Positions 61,201-64,000 of a stretch of DNA of 64,000 nucleotides are shown piece after piece; positions within the stretch are counted from its first letter, which is position 1, and every line of letters begins with the position of its first letter. The notes under the pieces were generated by a model, which was not told the DNA's origin, ran no database searches, and was given only the letters and a program-made list of their open reading frames with translations. Source of the stretch: Heliocidaris erythrogramma (Eukaryota; Echinodermata; Echinoidea; Camarodonta; Echinometridae); the NCBI GenBank assembly GCA_025617745.1, contig CM046853.1:50212934-50276933 (forward strand). The letters are read 5' to 3'. The position numbers and the translations under genes were made by a program.

Positions 61201-64000
61201 TAAAAATATATATAGGGCGCAGGAATAATCCATTTTTTTCTTCAGAGATAAAAGAATTTATGTTGCAAATTTGAGGTTAGAATCTATTCACATTTGTCAG
61301 AGGTATCAGGACATGCTCAATATCTATTACCTGGTATGTCTATGAGCGGCACTTACATAGTTCTCTGATTTTGATGAGCATGGCAACAAAGATGTAATCC
61401 ACCATATCCAGCATGGGGGAATCAGCAAAGATGGCATCCCATAATACTATGAGATCCTGGAATGTGAACTCACGACCGAATAACAACCGCAACCATCGTC
61501 TGTCAAACAGATAGTCAAGAAAGCAAATGTCGTTCTTAGTACTGTACCATTTCTGCACAAAAATGACTCCCCCCCCAAAAAAAAAAAAAATTATGTATAA
61601 AGAGAGCTAATTAAGGCCATTCTGAATTATACTCTAGCTTTGTCTCCACTAGCCATTAGCAGTGCATTTCAAGGAAGCAATCCAGCCAGGGAGGTGTTTC
61701 ATAAAGCTGTTGGTACATTACGCACAACTTTACGCATGACTGGTGATCAGTTCTTTTGCTAAATGATTGAGAATCTGATTAGTATAGCACCCAAGAACAT
61801 GTTCCAGTCGTTCGTAAAATCATTCGTAACTTTTCGAGCAGCTTTATGAAACACCCCCCAGGTACCCATTCTACACCTGGGTGGAGAGACACAATTGTAG
61901 ATAATGTGCCCTGTCTAGGGACACATGCAATGGGCAGAGATGTGAACCCTCAACCTTTTGAGTGCGAGTGAATGAACCACTATTCCACATTGCTCCTTGA
62001 AACATGAACACTATTACAGTCTGTAGAAACCATCGTCATACATTAAATTGTATCTTAAGAACACACTCAAAGTATATACACCATCTCGCAATCTTCGCTC
62101 AACAACTGACAAATGTAAGCTCGATATTCCCAAATCCAGACTCTCATCAACTGAAAAGCACTTTTCAGTGACTGCATCAAAAACGTGGAACAATATTCCA
62201 CTCTGCATCAGAGAAATAACCTGTCTTGCCACTTTCATAAGATCCCTAAAAACATATCTCTTTCCCCAGTAATATAATGTTCTAATGTTATCTCTTACCT
62301 TTTTGAGTCTGTCTTTTTGCTGCTGCTGGTGTTGTCTTTTCTTTTCAAAATTTGTAATTATGTAAGTGCTATGGTACTTTCTATTTTTAGCGCTCCTAAA
62401 TATTCAATATTATTAAGTACAAAATGATTTTTAAGAAAATCATGATAGCACCTTAACCATTCAAATTAAAGTTCATACAGATTTGCTACATTTTACAAAT
62501 AAATGTTTACAGAAAATTAGCTTCATATTCAGAATTAAAGGGTGGTCACCGTCATATGAAGAAAAATAAGTGAAGAAGAAGCACAGCTGAAGCCAAGAAA
62601 AGCAGATTTACCAAGCCTTATTTTACTTTATTTCTTTCATTTTTCTAAGCATAAACTACCAGGGAAAAGGAATAACACAATAAATACACAAATATACAAA
62701 AACAGGTTATTTAAACAAGCCTTTTTTGTGCTTTTCATAATTCAATCACTACCATATTTTCATGATAATGACTTGATAATGATTTTTGTAATGGGCTTTG
62801 ATAGTGGAAATAATTGTTTTGGCTTGATTTACTATGACTTGAGGGGAATGAGCCTGATAATCATTGCTCTGTTTTTAATTAAATAATTCTTAATCATTTT
62901 TTTCTTGTCCAATATCCAACCTCAGAAGAAGTTGACCAGACTTCTAGTCCGATTATTGTGTGTACTATCTTTACACATAAGCCATTTAGAATCTGCATTG
63001 AAGCGATGCATTACTACGGAAAGATTTTGTGGACAGCAGAGAGTCTATGCAGCAAGATGGTTTACTGAGACTAAGTTCAGTGATCTAAAGGGTTAAAGGA
63101 GCATGTGACTTACATGCCGTATATCTGAGGCTGTATATCCAGCCTATTGAGATGGGTGTAGAGCTCAAAGTCATGCTTCTTGAGGATGACTTCTCGTATC
63201 CTGTTGAGTTTCTTAACCAGCGGAGAGGAGGGGTTGCACTCCTCTGGCTTAGCGAAGGGCTCTGATTGGACAAAACCACTAGGAGGAGGGAAGTCCTGAC
63301 CGTGATGGAACCAGGGCTCGGCCGTCTCCATCAGATGACAGAAGAGGGTGCTGTTCAAATAAGAGAGAGAGAGAGAGAAAAAAAAAAATTAAAAACAGGA
63401 CTTCAAGACTTTATGTACTCTCTCACAACTTTTACAGATTGATCATGTAAACATCCAAGGACAGTATTTTGTTACATTTGTAACAAAAGCAACTTGAAGA
63501 AATATTAACAAACATACTACTTGAACCTATTATTCCATATTACTTATTCAAAAGTGGTTTTATTTTGTATTATTTATCTAAAAGTGGTTATATTTCATAT
63601 TATTTATTCAAAAGTGGTTTAACTCATATTCATTTACAAAAAAATATGAGAAAGAGGAAGTAATGGATAACGAAGAAATATCTACAAGATAAATAGCGAA
63701 AGTTGATCATGTTCCTGTATTTGGCAAAGATACTTAGAGAAAATAGGAAAAATTTTTGTTTAAACAATAACTATAACTATTTGCAAAATAATCATTAGTA
63801 ATATCAAAACCAATTATTTGTCATCTGAGAAATATATATATATATATAGCAAATACTCTCTCAAGGATATTAGTTCCATAAAATGACTTAAATTGCAACC
63901 ACTCAGAAGGAACAAAGGCATCATAGTTTTGGTTTTCTTTTGAAAGAAAGTTTTAAATTACTTGTACTTACTATGAGTCGTGCTCCAAGTAATCTGGATT
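51002..64000 (-). CDS. TBC1D5: TBC1D5 homologue, 3' nine coding exons (partial)
   Basis: C-terminal 537 codons of a TBC-domain Rab GTPase-activating protein, cut by the window edge. Exons on the minus strand, 5' to 3': 64000-63972, 63350-63114, 61499-61357, 60414-60317, 57875-57635, 56945-56743, 55833-55731, 52298-52219 and 51481-51002. All junctions are GT-AG and phase-matched. TBC1D5-specific blocks: LMETAEPWF, LKKHDFELYTHLNRLDIQPQ, IYGIRWLRLLFGREF, WDAIFADSP, VDYIFVAMLI, LRDPK, MCRYCATKMEAHI, SLAGLKQ and KDILNGKLRF with DNHY. In vertebrates TBC1D5 inactivates Rab7, binds the VPS29 subunit of retromer and acts in endosome and autophagy traffic. The catalytic Arg and Gln fingers and the VPS29-binding region lie upstream, outside the window. 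Confidence 0.92.
51677..51813. mobile_element. MITE family GGGGCGTTTCAT, copy 1
   Basis: Inverted ends GGGGCGTTTCATGAAAGGA and complement GGGGAGCTTTTCATGAAAGGA. The core CTCTCAGCCAATCAAATGCAAGG is shared with 51859-51996 and 58502-58649. Confidence 0.85.
51859..51996. mobile_element. MITE family GGGGCGTTTCAT, copy 2
   Basis: Ends GGGGAGCATTTCATCAAGAA and complement GGGGAGCGTTTCATCAAGTG. The inner arms TTTTGTCAGTGATTTTTA pair nearly perfectly. It has the same core in opposite orientation (CCTTGCATCTGATTGGCTGA). It lies 45 bp from copy 1. Confidence 0.85.
52183..52217. repeat. (CA)n(TA)n microsatellite at a splice donor
   Basis: On the minus strand the TBC1D5 intron begins GTATATATATATATATATGT followed by about nine TG units. 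The splice donor dinucleotide is part of the repeat. Confidence 0.95.
52219..52298 (-). CDS. TBC1D5: TBC1D5 exon: SLAGLKQ block
   Basis: 80 nt, acceptor AATGTTTCAG, donor CAG|GTATAT. It encodes QMQDGLLQLNLETDDELFVS then LAGLKQ, conserved in the family. Its splice donor is the first unit of a (TA)n(TG)n microsatellite. Confidence 0.9.
52440..52703 (-). repeat. tRNA-derived SINE, copy 1
   Basis: On the minus strand the head reads GTTGAGTGGTTTAATCACTT (A-box-like) followed by a decayed B-box. It is followed by a body with CCTTAGGCAAGGTATTTTATC and CCAGGTGTTGAATGGGTACC. A relative lies at 61860-62000. Confidence 0.6.
52704..52953. mobile_element. MITE TTAACCCCTTCCATGC, copy 1
   Basis: Inverted ends TTAACCCCTTCCATGCTA and complement TTAACCCCTAGCATGCCG enclose an AT-rich core (GAGCAAATGTCAAAAATGAA...). 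The inverted partner at 55488-55707 shares the core at high similarity but lacks the end next to the AGGTCA array. Confidence 0.85.
53198..54379 (-). mobile_element. hAT-like element with 6-bp target duplication
   Basis: 1182 bp with 14-bp perfect inverted ends CAGAGCTGCCAACC, flanked by ACATAT at 53192-53197 and 54380-54385. The CAG.GCTG-type ends fit hAT, and 6-bp duplications occur in some hAT subgroups. The original repeat unit reads on through the site when the element is removed. It contains a zinc-finger-type first exon (53782-53881) but no catalytic region, so it is a deleted or non-autonomous copy. Confidence 0.8.
53782..53881 (-). CDS. Possible N-terminal exon of the hAT-like transposase
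   Basis: ATG (complement of 53879-53881) in an ACCAAAATGAG context, then MSGKRSQKFKEEYKQRFPVI and an FAFCMC end, then donor T|GTAAGT at 53781. The pattern KF.EEY...FP.I....G..FAFC.(V)C resembles the start of the BED-like zinc finger found in hAT-related proteins. The frame is also open for about 190 nt upstream of this ATG. No following exon could be found inside the element, so the gene is probably incomplete. Confidence 0.45.
55488..55707. mobile_element. MITE TTAACCCCTTCCATGC, copy 2 (inverted, truncated)
   Basis: Reverse-oriented copy of 52704-52953. One end (AATTAACTCCTTCCATGCCA on the complement) is retained. The other ends in GGGCAAAGGTCAAAGGTTAG, where it fuses to the AGGTCA repeat. 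Confidence 0.85.
55731..55833 (-). CDS. TBC1D5: TBC1D5 exon: MCRYCA block
   Basis: 103 nt, acceptor CTTTGTTACAG, donor T|GTGAGT. It encodes a short helix with HDSEIEQELAVSQSRFNELQ and the MCRYCATKMEAHI motif, in which the CxxC is retained as in vertebrates. A MITE ends 24 bp downstream of the splice donor. Confidence 0.92.
56035..56473. mobile_element. TTAA-bounded MITE with TTAACCCTAAGAAGACTG ends
   Basis: Inverted ends TTAACCCTAAGAAGACTG and complement TTAACCCTAAAAAGACTG. A strong internal hairpin (GTCGAGGGGG.../...CCCCCTCGAC) lies close to the left end. The open frame in it is not convincing. Confidence 0.8.
56743..56945 (-). CDS. TBC1D5: TBC1D5 exon: disordered linker
   Basis: 203 nt, acceptor TTATCTTGATAG, donor GCA|GTAAGT. 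It encodes DLPHPLAQPSDLVTDIQKRD and a Ser/Thr-rich stretch ending KPRSGSKRVA. Conservation is low here, and the call rests on phase and position. Confidence 0.8.
57290..57600. repeat. AT-rich inverted sequence
   Basis: Dense TTGATT/AATCAA and AAATTAAAAATT words in both orientations flank a short unique core. It could be a decayed MITE. Borders are not clear. Confidence 0.35.
57635..57875 (-). CDS. TBC1D5: TBC1D5 exon: linker after TBC domain
   Basis: 241 nt, acceptor CTATTTTTGAAG, donor G|GTAAGT. It begins NNPRQANYQFQIYSQM, matching the family's NPRP..YQF, and goes on as a basic Ser/Thr/Lys-rich, probably disordered linker. Confidence 0.88.
58502..58649. mobile_element. MITE family GGGGCGTTTCAT, copy 3
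   Basis: Ends GGGCCCCGTTTCAAAGAACT and complement GGGCCCCATTTCATAAAACT, inner arms TTGTTATCAATAACA, and the family core CTCTCAGCCAATCAGATTCAAGG. Confidence 0.85.
58798..58971. mobile_element. mariner/pogo-like MITE with TA target
   Basis: CAGTCAAACCTGCTTTAGCGACC at the left and complement CAGTGAAACCTGTCTATAGAGACC at the right, flanked by TA on both sides. Internal AGACCACCTGTCTATGAAGACC repeats extend the arms. Confidence 0.85.
60317..60414 (-). CDS. TBC1D5: TBC1D5 exon: end of TBC domain
   Basis: 98 nt, acceptor TAGTACTGACAG, donor AAG|GTAAGT. It encodes EYANCLMLLMRYPAVDDIHY to LRDPK, matching the family's LLMHYP...LRDPK block. It is not in the long-frame list because it is short. Confidence 0.9.
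60864..60950 (+). repeat. Interstitial telomere-like repeat
   Basis: About 85 bp of TTAGGG with TTTAGGG, ATTAGGG and GTTGGG variants. TTAGGG is the deuterostome telomere unit. The degeneracy suggests an old tract inside the TBC1D5 intron. Confidence 0.8.
61357..61499 (-). CDS. TBC1D5: TBC1D5 exon: TBC domain, LLFGREF block
   Basis: 143 nt, acceptor CTGTTTGACAG, donor T|GTAAGT. It encodes RWLRLLFGREFTFQDLIVLW and VDYIFVAMLIKIREL, the C-terminal helices of the TBC domain. The open frame extending further upstream of 61499 is intron. Confidence 0.93.
61689..61859. mobile_element. MITE with GGGAGGTGTTTCATAAAGCTG ends
   Basis: Left GGAGGTGTTTCATAAAGCTG and right complement GGGGTGTTTCATAAAGCTG match almost perfectly and enclose about 125 bp. 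It is related in its tips to the GGGGCGTTTCAT family but has a different core. Confidence 0.85.
61860..62000 (-). repeat. tRNA-derived SINE, copy 2
   Basis: On the minus strand GAATAGTGGTTCATTCACTC (A-box-like) is followed by GAGGGTTCACATC (B-box-like), then the body ending CACCCAGGTGTAGAATGGG. It is not a tRNA gene, since the 3' half does not fold into an acceptor stem. Confidence 0.65.
62040..62275 (+). pseudogene. L2/CR1-like LINE, C-terminal fragment
   Basis: The open frame from about 62048 to 62272 ends with FSVTASKTWNNIPLCIREIT and LKTYLFPQ, the same C-terminal block as the fragment at 14751-14990 but diverged. It is opposite in strand to TBC1D5, in its intron. Confidence 0.75.
63114..63350 (-). 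CDS. TBC1D5: TBC1D5 exon: TBC domain, LMETAEPWF block
   Basis: 237 nt, acceptor TTATTTGAACAG, donor AT|GTAAGT. It encodes TLFCHLMETAEPWFHHG to HLNRLDIQPQIYG. Its polypyrimidine tract is made of a T-run plus (CT)n microsatellite (63361-63390). Confidence 0.92.
63361..63390. repeat. (GA)n(A)n tract forming a polypyrimidine tract
   Basis: On the minus strand a T-run and (CT)n lie 10-40 nt upstream of the acceptor at 63351 and serve as its pyrimidine tract. Confidence 0.85.
63972..64000 (-). CDS. TBC1D5: TBC1D5 exon (window edge, partial)
   Basis: 29 nt visible (NPDYLEHDS plus TA), with donor TA|GTAAGT. The joined codon gives Tyr before the TLFCHLMETAEPWF block. The exon continues beyond 64000. 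Confidence 0.85.

Noticed and set aside
61860-62000. Possible tRNA gene on minus strand
   Set aside because: A- and B-box-like words are present, but the arms do not pair. The sequence continues into a body shared with 52440-52703.
62905-63096. 63-codon plus-strand frame in a TBC1D5 intron
   Set aside because: No domain, no splice context and no repeat-family match.

Overview
The window is animal nuclear DNA. It is AT-rich, its genes are split by GT-AG introns, it is dense in microsatellites, and it is full of short inverted-repeat transposons, LINE remnants and tRNA-derived SINEs. The repeat families (GGGGCGTTTCAT and GGCCCGTATT palindromes, TTAA-flanked elements, a degenerate TTAGGG tract) and the two recognisable genes suggest a marine invertebrate deuterostome, most likely a sea-urchin-like echinoderm. 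The taxon is an inference, and no sequence here fixes the species.

Two host genes are supported, arranged tail to tail. On the plus strand, 16629-41290 holds nine coding exons of a homologue of the sperm microtubule inner protein SPMIP4 (C7orf31 family, about 795 residues). A second possible first exon at 29388-29503 is phase-compatible with the same downstream exons and would give a shorter protein of about 718 residues. On the minus strand, 64000-51002 holds the 3' nine coding exons (537 codons) of a TBC1D5 homologue, a Rab7 GTPase-activating protein of the retromer and autophagy pathways. The exon phases agree at every junction I reconstructed in both genes.

Region by region: 1-3360 shows no gene and one small inverted-repeat element. 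3830-4810 is a dead CR1/Jockey-type LINE whose reverse transcriptase is interrupted by a 191-bp segment that recurs, inverted and almost identical, at 16107-16297. 4940-13990 is a Tx1/L1-type LINE split by a complete, very young Ty3/gypsy retrotransposon (5496-12394). That element has 1320-bp LTRs with a single visible difference, a tRNA-Trp primer site, gag, and a -1-frame pol. 14000-15410 holds LINE tails and an (ATT)n tract. SPMIP4 intron 1 (16796-26941) contains three TIR elements, one nested in another. 41291-51001 is intergenic or UTR sequence with several MITE families and a 929-bp retroposon. The TBC1D5 introns carry MITEs, SINEs, a 153-bp tandem array packed with AGGTCA nuclear-receptor half-sites, and a hAT-like element with a zinc-finger-type ORF.

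The two host genes are not obviously functionally linked. Most of the remaining sequence is transposon history. The best leads are the near-identical 191-bp inverted duplication, the possible alternative SPMIP4 promoter, the AGGTCA array, and the TIR element filled with TGGCGC motifs.
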